Positions 36,385 to 47,880 of a DNA stretch of 64,000 nt are shown piece by piece. The notes under the pieces are model-generated. The model worked only from the letters and a program-made list of their open reading frames with translations, did no database searches and had not been told where the DNA came from. Source of the DNA: Rhododendron vialii (Eukaryota > Streptophyta > Magnoliopsida > Ericales > Ericaceae); assembly GCF_030253575.1 (NCBI RefSeq), contig NC_080566.1, positions 31,345,001-31,409,000 of the forward strand. The letters run 5' to 3'. The position numbers and the translations under genes are program-made. Position 1 is the stretch's first letter. Every line of letters begins with the position of its first letter.

Positions 36385-36552
36385 GATGCAAAATCTGATG
36401 TCACATTTGAGTTCAAAACGTCTCTACTCCAAACCCAACAACCCATCCTTCCTCTGTTTCTCCTCCTCTTTTGTATCGTCACTTGCTTACACTCGCACCT
36501 CACCTCCGACCTCAAACCCCTCCATCTCCAATTTCCTCATCGAAACCTAGCA
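36385..36552 (+). pseudogene. 5' end of a second mTERF copy (copy B), truncated
   Basis: A frame from ATG 36385 resembles the N-terminus of the intact mTERF protein (51240): it shares KPNN, SFLCFSSSF / PFLCSFSS, and TSNPSISNFLIET / TSNPSLSNFLIKT, then hits TAG at about 36548. The upstream CTCTCTCT leader also resembles a plant 5' UTR. The mTERF body is missing. The sequence enters a 10-kb transposon block, beyond which (46832) copy B resumes in the 3' flank. What remains is a presequence-like stub with no mTERF repeats. Confidence 0.8.
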
Positions 36553-37952
36553 AAGGAGAGTTTTCAGCAAAATGACTAGCCAAAGCCCAAAAACCCCTTC
36601 CCCAGCAGACTAGCTCCACGCTCGGGGATTTGGTTGTGTGCTACAATAGCTCGGTTGGCCTAGCGTGGCACTGTAGCTCTCGTCTTTGGGCGATTTATTC
36701 TCACGCTCCTTTTCCCGCCCTTCTTGGATGACTCATGTCCATTCTCTCGCCCAACACTCTCAGTTTCCCTCCTTTTCTCATCTCTATTTCAATAAGTAGA
36801 TTCATTGTTGGGTTTTTCTGAGAATTTTCATCCTCCTAACATCAAGACAAGGTATGCTTCTCCCTCTTTCGAAATTACAAGTTCTACTTGTGATTCTGGT
36901 TCAGATTATGTATTGTTTTCAGCCATATCAATTTGTGTATGAAATTGGAGAAGATTAGGTATCAATGGTAAAAGAAAGCATTCTGATTCGATCCTTGTTA
37001 TTTGTAAGCAACTGAACTTAGTAAAGCATAACTTGGTTTCCTATCTTGTTTTTTCATCTGCCAATCCAATGGGTAGGAATTAAGTGGGAAATCGAAAATC
37101 ACCTCCGTATTTAAAGTCCAACAAAACAATCCTTGAGGCAGCTTGGTTTGTATATTAGCTATTTGATAAAATGCCCCATTGAGCATTTAGTTTCCTTATT
37201 CAAAGAACTACTAATGATTTGAGGGTGCAGCAGTATTCCCAATGTGATTTAGAGAAATAATGTGTTTTCTTAAGTTAGATGTGCTGAAATTAGCTGAACG
37301 TGCTTGATGGAAGTAGTAGATGCAGAGCTTTGCATCGCTCCACCCTCAAATCGTCATTGTACCTGTAGTTTACTTTGGGTTTTCTTCATATTTTCCATAA
37401 TCAAGTTTGTTTGTACCCAAATTGGGTCTTGTATTGAGAACAAACATTGAAGTGGTTGCTCATTTACAAGTCAATTTTTCTTGAGCATCTGATGCAATGT
37501 GGTCAACTTATCAAAATCGGTCTGCAAGTTTCCTGTTTCTACAGAAGGTGGATAGCCAAGAGAAGTTTGTCTTTGGATTTTTGCTGAGATGGGGTTATGA
37601 TGCAAGATGTAGAAAGGAACTGTAGTTTACTTGGGTTTTCTTCAAGTTTCATGGCTTGGCCAGGGATAGCCTTTTGTTGCTTAATTGTATTTTACTTGGT
37701 TTTCTCTATTATATTTCATAGTCAAGTTTGACTGTCTCCAAATTGGGTCGTAATCATAACTCTTACGTTAAGAATCACATTGAAGTGGTTTCTCATCCTG
37801 TCATTCACAACTCACAAGTAAATTTCCATGAGAATCTGATGCAGCGCGCTCATCTTAGTACATCAGTCTGAGTATGATTTGCGTTGTCCTATTACTTCCA
37901 TTGGCTAGGAAAGAATGGTCAGCTTTGTTGATACCTTCTTGTTCTTGTAGGG

Positions 37953-39460
37953 ATGGATGCGCGGAAAAATGCATATTTCACAAATCTCTTACAAGATGGT
38001 TTGATCTTAGAAGATGAACTCTCAATGGAGCCTCAAGATGAAGTTTCTCAAACCTCAGCTCAAATGGGATCCACTTCTAAGAAACCGCAACGCGGTGGCA
38101 ATTTCACCGATGAAGAAGACAACTTGCTTGTATTGGCATATCTGAATATAAGCTTGGATGCCGTGCAAGGGAATGACCAGAATCGTAAAACATGTTGGAA
38201 ATTGACTAGAATTCCTAAATTGACTAAGATTCCTATTCCTATTCGGTTTAGGTTTAGGTTTATTTAGTGTTTTTCTATAAATAGGGACCTTGGGGTTTCT
38301 AGGGTTATGGTCTTTTGTTCAAAGGCTTAGATATTAGGGTTTTGTTTATGCTCTTAGGGTTCCACCAAGGGTTTGTGTCTCCCTTTTGGGTTCCACCAGA
38401 GATTTGTCCCTAGATATCTATTTGGTGCTTCAATTAGAGTTACGGGTATAGCCGGCTCTTTGTTTCTCTCCCCGTTTATAGTGAATCCTCTTGCTCTTTT
38501 CCCTGTGGAGTACTTTTTTGCTTTGTTCTTGAACGGAACCACGTATATCCTTGTGTTCTTGTTTATTGCTTGTTGATTTATTATATTCTCAATTTCGTGT
38601 TAGGCACAACAAAACATATTGGAGAAGAGTGTTGGATTATTTCCACGAGCACAAGTCTTTCATTTCTGAGCGTAATGAGAACTCTCTAATGAACATGTGG
38701 TCAGCGATTCAACTTTCTGTTAACAAGTTCTGTGGATGCTATGCTCGAATTGAATTGAGGCATCAAAGTGGTGTGACCGAGGAAGACAAGGTGTTGAGCT
38801 TCAATATTAACCATTACAGCAGCTCATTGCTTCATAGTTTTTACATCTGATGTAATTTTTTTAATATGTTTTTAGGTCTCTAAAGCAAAAACTTACTACA
38901 AGTCACTCGATACCTCAAAAAATAGCTCATTTCAGTTTGAACACTGTTGGAAACAGTTGAGGTACCAACCAAAGTGGTTGGAGGACTTTGAGAGGAAAAA
39001 ACCAAAGAAGAACTAAACTTGGACAGTACCTTCTCCTTCTACTCCAGAGTTGGTAGATCTTGGAGAAGGTGATGCCACCTTTGTGGACTTGGAGAGACCT
39101 CCGGGTAATAAAGGTGAGAAGGAGCGATTGAAAAAAAGAAAGAAAGCTGAAATTTTCACTTCTCCTCTTGCAGGAATACTAATTGATATCAAGGAAGAAC
39201 AAAAAAAAGAGAGTGACTAAAAAATGGACATTATCCCACAACTACATGTTCAAGAGCAAGAGAGACACCAACTTGAGAAAGAGAAACTTCGTCAAGGGGA
39301 AGAGAAAATCTCTATTAAGAAAAAAATGCTTCGTGTGGAAAAGATGAAAGAGGAGGAGAGAATAATGTTGGTAGATACAAGTGCCTTGCCTCATGTGCAA
39401 CAAGAGTACTATCAAAGCCGACAAAGGGAGATCCTTCAACAACGCGAAAAAAGGATTTAG
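37953..39460 (+). pseudogene. Harbinger Myb/trihelix-like accessory protein gene, broken
   Basis: The frame from 37953 (GNFTDEEDNLLVLAYLNIS) is the Myb/SANT-like start found in PIF/Harbinger ORF1 proteins. It is interrupted at 38192 by a solo LTR and resumes at 38612 with TYWRRVLDYFHEHKSF, then the NAM-associated style segment (SLMNMWSAIQLSVNKF). A small intron at 38791-38875 joins EEDK to VSKAKTYYKSLD in frame. Stops at about 39014 and 39217 break the C-terminal, lysine- and glutamate-rich coiled region, which ends at 39460. In active elements this protein helps the transposase bind DNA. Here it is a relic. Confidence 0.75.
38193..38611 (+). mobile_element. Solo LTR with a 5-bp target duplication
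   Basis: The 419-bp insert begins TGTTGGAAATTG and ends GGCACAACA (TGTTG..CAACA termini). It is flanked by the perfect 5-bp repeat AAACA (38188-38192 and 38612-38616). A TATA box (TATAAATA, 38276-38283) lies in the expected U3 position. Removing one target copy and the LTR restores continuous reading of the host Myb-like gene across NRKT and YWRR, so the insertion postdates that gene. No internal retrotransposon sequence is present. Confidence 0.9.
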
Positions 39461-40495
39461 AATTGTTAGTAGTTGAACTTTTTTGGATATCTACATGTTT
39501 TGGCGGGGTTGAACTAGTTTGCCTCGATGATTCCTGGTTTTTGTTATAGTTTTGTCATTAAGAATGTAGATGATTGCTAGTTTTTGTTGCCTCGACGATT
39601 GTTGGTTTTCGCTGGCTAAGTTTGTTAGTAATAGAAGCGTCGAACTTTGTAAGCCTTTTGATAGCGAAATTTACATCTGATGAATATTTGTGTATGGCTC
39701 ACTCATATGCTAAATTCTATTGTCAATACCTATTTCTTGCTGCAAAGTTTAGGTCTGAATTCAGTCATGGATCATGGTGGACTGATCTAGTATCCATACG
39801 TTTTGGTGGACTGATCTGGTATCGTGTCCAGTGCATGGAACATGGAGTACTAAGTGTTAGCTGGCTCATTTGATCTAGTATCCAAACGTTTTCCTATGGT
39901 GTTTACTTTGTTGCTGGTTGTGATACTCTACTGTTTCTGCTTGTTCTGAACTTGCCCGGCAATTGGGTGCCGTCCAGATAAGGCTGCAACAATTGGCTGA
40001 TAGGGAACAAATGCAGAAGAAGAGTCTTGAATTCAAGACCTCTAAGAGACCTAAGTTTTTATACAACATTATATCACCAATTGTCCTAAAAGCTTGTCGT
40101 TAGGAAATTGTCCTAACAATTTATGCCAACCTACAAACAATGCATAGTACTGGTTACTTTGTACCTGTTTATGCTTTTGTGTCTTTTTTTTTATCGGTTA
40201 AGCAAGTTCACTGGCTGCAAAATCATTTAAGTAATTGCACCCCTGATGAATGAATAGAACATTATACATGTTTGTGATACCGTTCACCCGATCTTGCAAA
40301 AGGGGATGCCATATTTCTTGGATTAAGTTCTTAAGCAAGTTCACTGGTTGCAAAAACGTAACAGATGTTTAGAAAAAAAAATACATAAGTCTTCGAATTA
40401 CATAAATGAGAATTACATGATTGTATAAATGGGATTATATACTTGAATAAATGAGATTACATAATTGCATAAATGAAATTTACTACTACAAATTC

Positions 40496-41783
40496 CTATG
40501 ACTGGCTATGTCGCTCCCATAAGTGCTCAACGAGGTCTAATTGAAGTTGGGAGTGAGTTTCTCTACTTCGAATAACATGTTGGCGTCGAATGAACTCCAT
40601 AAGTTCCATAGTATGCTCATGCGATACTGGTTCGAGGGGAGGTCCATCATTCCTTTCATATTCATAGTCTTGCGTATCATCTTCTCGTTCGTCCTCAATG
40701 ATCATGGTATGCAGTATTATGCATGCCTTCATAATAACTTTGAGCATGCTAAGTCTCCAAAAACGTGCAGGTTGACGTATAACTGCAAAACGAGCTTGAA
40801 GCACTCCAAATGCACACTTTACATCCTTCCTTGTTGACTCTTGGGTTGCTGCGAAAAACTTTTTCTTGTTTCCTTACAGACACGAAATTGTTTTCACAAA
40901 TGTTGACCATCGAGGATATATACCATCCGCTAGATAATATCCCATTGCATAGTTATGACCATTGATTGAGTAATTGGCTGGAGGAGCACGTCCTTGGGGC
41001 CAATTCACTAAATACTGTTGACCTTTCTAGCACATCGATGTCATTATTTGATCCCGGTAATCCAAAATATGCATGCCACATCCATCGATCATATGACGCT
41101 ATGGCTTCCAAAATAACAGTCGGTTCGGGAATATGGCCACTATACATTCCTTTCCATGCCGTTGGGCAATTCTTCCATTTCCAATGCATACAATCAATGC
41201 TACCCAACATCCCAGGAAATCCACGCCATTCACCAACTGCTAGCAATCTAGCAATGTCATTGCTAATGGGTGACCTTAAGTATTCACCGAAAAAAATCTC
41301 AATCATCGCTTTGACAAATCTCTCTAGACTCTCTATAGCGGTGCTTTCTCCTATCCTCACAATCTCATCCAAAAAATCAGCCGATACCCCATAAGCAAGG
41401 ATCCGAATTGCTGCCATCATCTTTTGAAGCGAAGACAAACCGAGCATTCCAGCAGCATTTCTTCCTTGGACAAAGTATGGATCATGTGCTTCTACCTCAG
41501 CTTGAATACGGAGAAAAAGAGAACGGCTCATACGAAACCTCCTTCGAAAATACTCGGGAGGATAAACGGGTGGTTCGGCAAAATAGTCGCAAAAAATCGT
41601 TTCATGGCCAAGGATAGTTCCGCGATGAATATAATTGTGACCTTGAACAGAACCACGATGTCGGACTACTCCTCTTTCACTATTTAGTCTTTCTTCTTCC
41701 ATAACGACTACGGTAAATAGCTCCAAATTATCATCGTCAGAGTCATTGTGAAGAAGAAAATTTAGTAGAGGATTGCGAGACAT
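40496..41783 (-). pseudogene. PIF/Harbinger transposase gene, frameshifted
   Basis: The frame from 41783 runs through a helix-rich N-terminus and into the DDE_Tnp_4 fold: PPEYFRRRFRMSRSLFLRI, LGSIDCMHWKWKNCP (first Asp) and AYFGLPGSNNDIDVL (second Asp). A frameshift near 41000 leads to a stop at 40953. The remainder continues in another frame (40804-40496) with FAVIRQPARFW and ACIILHTMIIEDE; the catalytic Glu would lie in the short stretch between, just upstream of 40804, where another stop occurs. The domain order and total length of about 430 codons match plant Harbinger transposases. It is inactive as written. Confidence 0.88.
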
Positions 41784-42218
41784 AAATAAGATAGATGGAA
41801 TGATGTTTCAAGAAAATTAAAATTGAAATTGGTGTGAAATTGAGGGGAAATAGGAGAAAGAATGAAAGTTTAGAACAATAAAGAATGAAGGGAAATAGGA
41901 GAAATAGGGGAAATAAAACTGAGATTGGTATGAAATAGGGGAAATAGGAGAAAGATGAAGGGAAGCTTACCTGTTTTACCAGTTCAAGGGAATAAAAAGG
42001 AGCTGTTGCGGTTTTACCCCAAAAAAAGGAGCTCTTGCAGGTTTCCGTTTTTTTCCAGTTCAAATGCCATTTTTTTGCAGGTTTCCATTTTTTGCAGGTT
42101 TCTGTTTTTTTTTTTTTTTGCAATTTTTTGAAGGGCCCAATTGGTTAGACTGTTGGCAGCTTCACACTAGAAAGGGCTAGCTAAACTACTATTTGGGCCT
42201 TTTGGATAGTCTATTTGC

Positions 42219-43070
42219 TTAGGATTGGATTGAGGCTATTGGAGATGCTCTGATGTTGTCATTTTTCTTAAAGGGAAGAGAAATGAAGAACTTTGGGTTT
42301 TTCCAGAGTGGGTTCGAGCATTTGGTGAGGAACTTAGAATGGAATTCAGCACAAGAAGTTTGGATTATGGCTTCTTTGATGGAGGAGAAATTTTCTATGG
42401 AAAAGAGATTTGGTTGGGTGGTCCAAGGTAATAGGTAGTTTTTGTATTTCAAGCCTTTTTTGAGCCATAAGACTTTGCTGAGATTTTGGTGAATATCAAA
42501 GCCTAACAATAAATCTTTTCCTGGGAGATCAAAACCATAGACTTGGTGTTTTATGGTGTATCCTGGGAAAAGTTGGATGGTAATAGGCTCACTGATCAGA
42601 GTGATGACAAAAGCTTCTCCATTGGCTGCTGTAAAGGGTCTAAAACATGATTGCCAGTAGGACCTGGGGAGGATTGCTGGGTTAAGAATGAAGGCTGCTG
42701 CACCAGTATCAAAGAAAGCGATAACCGGTATGGGTTTCTCATATTTTCCAAGCAAGATTTTGACTTTGGCTAAGGGTTGAGCTATCATGATGTTTGAGAA
42801 CTCAAATGTTTGGATTTCATAGGGGAATGAGTCAGAATCATCAGAAGAATCATCTAATTTTAATGAATCATCTGAATCATCAAAAGTGAATGCAAGAACT
42901 GCTTCAGCTGTTGCTTCATCATGAATGGAAAATAATGATTTAACATCGGCATCTTCAAGATCATCATCAATAAGAGCCAAAGAGCTCACCATTTTGTCCC
43001 TTGCTGCTTTATTTGGACACTGTTTGGCATAGTGCCCCATCTTTCTGCATATGTAGCAGCGATCAGACTT
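42219..43070 (-). pseudogene. Zinc knuckle and aspartic protease segment of the pararetrovirus-like element
   Basis: The segment starts with a CCHC knuckle (CYICRKMGHYAKQC, about 43024-43065) and an acidic, serine-rich stretch. It then has the retropepsin-type active site AFFDTGAAAF near 42705 and the later hydrophobic LLLGFDIH motif. The frame is open for about 270 codons and then runs into the Harbinger terminus (the last residues before the stop are encoded by transposon DNA). Nucleic-acid binding and polyprotein cleavage are the roles known for these domains; here they are inferred only. Confidence 0.7.
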
Positions 43071-43130
43071 TTGCTGTCCTCTGAACTTTTTCTTCTTGAA
43101 AAATTTTCATTTTTTTAGCGTGAAAACTTG

Positions 43131-45026
43131 CTAGATTTTGAAAACTTTGAAAACTTGCCAAGAGATTGGAACTTCCATTTTCTGAAAGTGTTTGGACTTC
43201 TGATAGGAAGGACGACAGGTGCACTTCTTGTCTTTGCACTTTATAGATTGGTCTGGTCGGTCACACGCTTTGCCAAGAAGTTTTTCTTGTTCTTCAAGAG
43301 TTCTGAGGAATTTGTGGTGATTGCCCAATTTTTCTAATGCAATCAAAGAGTGCTGGTAAATACCACCAAGAGATATTGCATTTAGCGTCAATCCTTTCGT
43401 TTGAAGCAACCTTGTTATCTCATTTTCCAATGGTTCAGGTAGGGAATTGAGAAAAGCTTGCTTGAGGTTGACATCATCCATGCCGTTGAGAAGATAAAAT
43501 CTCTGAGACATACGGTCATAATGAATCTCCAAATCTTTTCTTTTGAATGAACATCACTTCATGCTGAGATATTCTTCTCGAACAAACTCTTTTGTGTTGT
43601 TATGGTCTCCAAGAAACTCTGTATGCAGGACTGAGATGAATTGATTAAGGGTTGGCAATTGTTTAAGTTGTAGTTGTCGGTGCTCACCAAGAGCCAAGTA
43701 CCATTGACGAAGACGGCTAAGGAATTTTGTTGTACGCTTAGTAATGACAATACTCAGTGTAGTGTTTGGGGAAAGCATAACAGCTATACACCAAGCATGA
43801 ATCTCATAAAGCTTATCTAGCCATTTTGATGGGGGAATGTTATCAAAGGAGAAATCTTGGGTATGGATGTTGGAAAGTGAGAAGGAATTAAAGATTGGGA
43901 TTTCTGAAATTGTATCAAACTCAGGACCTTCTTCAATAATAGGATCTTCAACATGTTCTTCTGGAAAATTTTCTGGGTTTATCATGAAAACATGAGGAAT
44001 TGGCATAGGGTCAATGGATTCAGTATCCGAATTAAACTCAATGGTTGGTTCAAAAGATGAGGTTTCTGGTATAGTGGCTAAGGTATGTAGGAGAGTGGAG
44101 AGTGGAGAGTGGAGAGTGGAGAGTGGAGATTGGATTTTTGGAAGGGCTAGAAGTTGATTGAACCATTAACTGGGGTGACTTTGAATTTGGATCAAATGGT
44201 TTAGAAGGAGTGGAGGTAGTAGGAATAGAGGTAGATGCAGATGGTGGAGACAGAATTGTTGGAGGTTGAATAGGTTTTATCTGGAGCTTTGGGAAAGGAA
44301 GTTTTGGTGGAGATGGTTTTTTTGGTGGAGGAAGAAAAACTGATGAGCTCCCAAAGATGGAGCTTGACTCACTAAATTTTGAGGTAAGATTTATAGGTAA
44401 GGGTTGAGACATTTAAGGATACGCAAACAAATTTTGTTGTGAGGAAGATGTGAACATGTCAAATGGACTTTTTTGCTGAGAATACTGCTGAGCTTGAAGT
44501 GAATGAAGCTGATTCTTTAGATATTTCATTTCAACATCATTTTGGTAAAAAGCTGCTGAAAATGCTTGGTTGACGTATGCTATCTGGAGAAGTTCCTGGT
44601 GAACATTTTGAATTTTTTGCTGCAAATCTCTGATAAGAAGTTTCAAAGATGATAACTTCTTATGTACAACATTCTCCAAATTTTGCTGAGAGTTAGCAAT
44701 TCTCTGAAGAATTTGATTTTGAGCCAAAGAATTTGCTGACTACCAATTTATTGATGCTTCTGCTGCTGACACTCCTTTAGTGCTGCCATCAGGAAGAATG
44801 ATAGTAGGGTCTGGAATTTTATGTCGGTGGGTCGTCCTTTCTTTAGAATTATGGAACTCCAAAGGAGGAAAATCTGCTTCAGTCCAAAGAGGGGTTGAGG
44901 TGAACATAAAACACCCAATTGGTTGACTCGAAGAACCATCATCAGATGAAGGTTGAGGAGGAGGTGGAGATTTACAAGGAGTGGAAGGTGAAGGTGATGG
45001 AGGACATATGTGACATGAATTTTCAA
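43131..45026 (-). pseudogene. Gag/coat-like region of the pararetrovirus-like element
   Basis: Several overlapping frames in shifted phase cover this region. 44727-44413 has a predicted coiled coil (QQNLENVVHKKLSSLKLLI). 44412-44050 is proline- and serine-rich and holds a 7-bp tandem repeat at its end. 44006-43554 and 43532-43131 resemble retroviral-type capsid helices (KWLDKLYEIHAW, FLNSLPEPLENEI) followed by a Cys/Lys-rich CKDKKCTCRP segment. At least three frame breaks separate them. The assignment as coat/gag rests on position between the movement-like domain and the zinc knuckle. Confidence 0.55.
44088..44131. repeat. 7-bp tandem repeat (AGAGTGG), about six units
   Basis: AGAGTGG is repeated head to tail about six times and ends in the variant AGATTGG. 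It lies in the coding remnant of the pararetrovirus-like element and gives a short repeated Ser/Leu/His peptide on the minus strand. This is a simple slippage product. Confidence 0.9.
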
Positions 45027-45086
45027 GTCTTCGTCATCTTCTAGAAGACTGTCTTCTAGACACTCAGCACAGTCACAGGCATCAAA

Positions 45087-46176
45087 TTAACAATGAGCTA
45101 TTTCTGGATTTTTAAAATAGAAGACTGGAAGGCCACTGGGTTGGAAATATTTAATTAGAGGGCCAGGTCTAGAACCATCTACAAACATATCAATTCTTGA
45201 AGGAAAAATGACAGGATGGGGTGGAGGATGAGGCATAGATTTCTTTTGGGAATGAAAACTCCACTGTGCCATCAGGTTTTGGGATGAAAGTTGGAGTTGA
45301 GGATTGAACTGATATAGGCTTTTGTTGGTTTTTCTCATAAGCTGTGACCCAAGACTCTGGAAGAAGCTTGAGAAGATCAGAACGGGAAATTTGACGTGGA
45401 ACATGGACACAGGAAGCTTGATGAGGTGCGTTGATAGTTAGGAAAAGGGTTTCATCTGTGGAGGAAGGTAATGACATGTCAAAGGCATGGTTTTGACGGC
45501 GATAGGCCATTTGATAGTGAAGAGTTGCTGCATATGTGGTTGAAATTTGGGAGACACCACCAATTTGAACTTGCACTTTCAAGGCTGATAGTAAATGAGG
45601 ATCTGCTAGTAGCATGTTGAAATTGGGGTAAAAGGTAAAGATCACAGTTCCAGCATTTAACGTGGTTTGGACAGTAACAATACATGCGTGCTGGTACTAT
45701 ATAAATCTGGTGTCTACCAGAGTAAGTCTGGAAGTAACAGGTAAATCTTTTCTACCATGAAAAGTGACAGCTAGTCTGATTGCTCCAAAGTGAAGATGAG
45801 TAAATTCTTGTTGTTGCCAAAGGCGAGGCAAATCAACCAGGATTTCCAGGGGTAAAAGTTGTGTAGCTTCTGTAGCTGCTATAAAACATTGATCAAACTT
45901 GGAGGATTGGACATACTCTTTTACGGAGGTTGGACGCTTTGTGGAAAAGAGTTGGGTGATAGTCTTTTTTACAGAAGTTTGTGGTCTGACAAAGACATTA
46001 TATGGGTTTAAGAAAGGAAGATCAGTAAGGGGAACCTCACTATTATCAAGTAGATATTCAAACTCATACAAGTATTGAAGATTAAAGGAAGAAGTTGAGG
46101 AATTTCTATTGATGGATGATCGTGAAGGAACTAAAGAGGAGGTAGCAGAGGAATAGATGGAAAATAAATGATTCAT
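45087..46176 (-). pseudogene. Movement-protein-like segment of the pararetrovirus-like element
   Basis: The frame opens at ATG 46176 and contains HFGAIRLAVTFHGRK, the signature I associate with caulimovirid 30K-type movement proteins. A TAG at 45697-45699 breaks it; the same frame continues to 45190, then shifts for the last part (to 45087). In related viruses this domain forms tubules or modifies plasmodesmata. It is also found in many endogenous copies in plant genomes. Only remnants are present here. The identification comes from motif recognition, not a database search. Confidence 0.65.
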
Positions 46177-46506
46177 TTTTTATGGATAAAAGTCTGGGTT
46201 CTTCGTTTCCTCATACAACAAATCTTTTCCTTTTAAATGTAAAATCTTTTAATCAATTTTGATTAATAAAATTCTGTATACTAGGGTAGATAAACCGAGA
46301 CACACTGCTCAAAAGCCAAAGTCTCAAGGTACTTTTAACCCACTGATACAAAATTTTGTAATCAAAATAGTTAATGAAGTTTCTGATGTGGAGGATCCTT
46401 AAAAGGCAACCACAGAGTATACGTTTCAATTTTTCTTTTAGAAAAGATTTGAAATAATTTTGGAAAAGAAGTTCCCAGAAGGGGTTTAAGCTAGAATGAA
46501 CAACAT

Positions 46507-46520
46507 TGGCTCTAATACCA
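46507..46520 (-). promoter_or_regulatory. tRNA-Met primer binding site of the pararetrovirus-like element
   Basis: On the minus strand the string TGGTATTAGAGCCA differs by one base from the canonical plant initiator-Met primer site TGGTATCAGAGCC used by caulimovirids and many plant LTR elements. It lies about 330 bases before the first ATG of the element, a normal leader distance. Confidence 0.8.
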
Positions 46521-46666
46521 AATTAAACAGACATGAAATGGGTACAAACACAAAGTATGTTAGGATCGTAAGAGAGAGAATAATAAAGAAGACAAGGGAG
46601 AGACGTATTATAAGAAACACATAGACTTACTTGCACTGACTTAGTTTCTTACAACGGGAAAGTCCT

Positions 46667-46678
46667 CCTTTTATAGGC
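46667..46678 (-). promoter_or_regulatory. TATA box of the pararetrovirus-like element
   Basis: The minus-strand string GCCTATAAAAGG lies about 150 bases upstream of the primer site, as expected for a promoter that makes a terminally redundant genomic RNA. Activity today is unknown. Confidence 0.55.
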
Positions 46679-46831
46679 GTAAGGAGGGAGTACAGACACT
46701 AGAGCTTACATCATTGATTACTATATACAACAGTATATACATATAATTGGTTCACACCTATTAAAGTCTACAACATGCCAAACTTATTACGTACAACCAT
46801 AATTGGTTAGTACTATTACTAGTCAATCCTA

Positions 46832-47880
46832 CTTTTCCCTATGGGAGAGCCATGGAAGCTATGGAACCAAAACAGGAATTAGACTTGTTTTATATCATGC
46901 TTGGAAAGGCTTTCTTTAATACATATGGTCACTCAGATTTGGGCGGTAAAAGTTTGTTTAGTAGTGGAAACTTCTTGCACTATGGTATTACGTGTTGTAG
47001 CGGGTTTTGCTGTAACCCGATAGCGTGGTTCAAGAACTCTAAGCTTTTAGAATGGACCATGTTGAACCATTTGGGAAGGAGAGACCTATGAAGGATGACT
47101 GATCCATATAGTTGCTGAAGAAGATATCTATTGCAGATGCCGAAAGTCTACAACGATAAATGTTGGTTTAATTCAGGTAAAATTTTTAAGTGAATACAAG
47201 AACTTGTTACCTGTCCTCGCATGTCTTTTTTTTTTTTCTTTTCTGAAATGCACATAGATTTTGTTGACTTTGATCATTGGGATAGAAACTTGTGTGATTC
47301 GTGTTATTTTTAATTTTGTTTTTAGTGTTTAGAGTTTGGTGCTTGTATTGATACCTGATTCTTTTACTGTCCTTGAAAATTGATTATCATTTTACTTGTG
47401 GTGGCTATAGTTCCCCTTCTCCATGTGATAGCGTGGACTGAATTGTAACAAGGATAATCTTGGTTTTCAATTTCACCTTGTGATTCTGTGTATTATATTT
47501 CGATTATGATGCTTGAAGATTTTGCTCAACTTTTATGGGAGATTGCGAATTAAGGTTTATTTTTTGAAGGCTCATTATAAAACCATTCTAACACTTAGCC
47601 GTCTATTGGAGCTCTTTATATATGATGCTTATCTTACCATTACCTTGCAGTTTCTTTGTCGCTATTCTGAATTCTTGACTTGCTGTTTGTTTAGTACCTT
47701 AATCTTAGCACATTTTACTATTATGAACAAGGAGCTTCTGTGAAAGGTAATTAGTTAAATGGGTGGGTTTTGCCGAGCTTCAATTGGGGTAGCTGAATTT
47801 TTCTTGACTCTAAATCTTTTATTTTAGGTTTGCAAAACATGATACATATCAACTTGGTCCGTAACAGCAGTTACATGTCT
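46832..47880. other. mTERF 3' flank of block B
   Basis: From CCCTATGGGAGAGCCATGG the sequence is collinear with 22990-23900 (block A) and 52520-53330 (block C), and then joins directly to the subtilase-proximal part. A segment equivalent to about 24.0-25.3 kb of block A is deleted. There is no gene here; the short frame at 46852-47091 is broken in the other copies. Confidence 0.75.

Larger units (their letters stand above)
36556..42250. mobile_element. PIF/Harbinger transposon, degenerate
   Basis: The right end, read inward on the minus strand, starts GAGCATCTCCAATAGCCTC, a terminus typical of plant Harbinger/Tourist elements. Its subterminal CAAATAGACTATCCAAAAGGCCCAAAT resembles CAAAATGACTAGCCAAAGCCCAAA near 36570 at the left end. 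Inside are the two expected genes, a Myb-like ORF on the plus strand and a transposase on the minus strand, in convergent order. The left terminus is incomplete, and I found no clean 3-bp target duplication. An imperfect duplication inside (about 37360-37440 and 37680-37750) and a solo LTR are further additions. Confidence 0.75.
42219..46830 (-). mobile_element. Caulimovirid-like endogenous pararetrovirus, 5' half only
   Basis: Read on the minus strand from about 46830: a promoter-like region with TATA box, a leader with a tRNA-Met primer site, a movement-protein-like domain, a gag/coat-like region with coiled coil, a CCHC zinc knuckle and an aspartic protease. The element then ends at the Harbinger terminus near 42250. 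Reverse transcriptase and RNase H are absent. The gene order fits Caulimoviridae polyproteins integrated in plant genomes. No LTR ending in CA precedes the primer site, which argues against an ordinary LTR retrotransposon. Stops and frameshifts occur throughout, so it is a relic. Confidence 0.65.

Noticed and set aside
42219..46830. Ordinary LTR retrotransposon
   Set aside because: A primer site is present, but the sequence before it does not end in CA, no LTR copy is seen at the other end, and a movement-protein-like domain is present. A pararetrovirus-like element fits better, though not with certainty.
46852..47091. Conserved small protein downstream of mTERF (also at 22898 and 52429)
   Set aside because: The three copies share DNA similarity because of the block duplication, but the frames differ by indels and stops. 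It looks like 3' UTR and flank, not a protein under selection.
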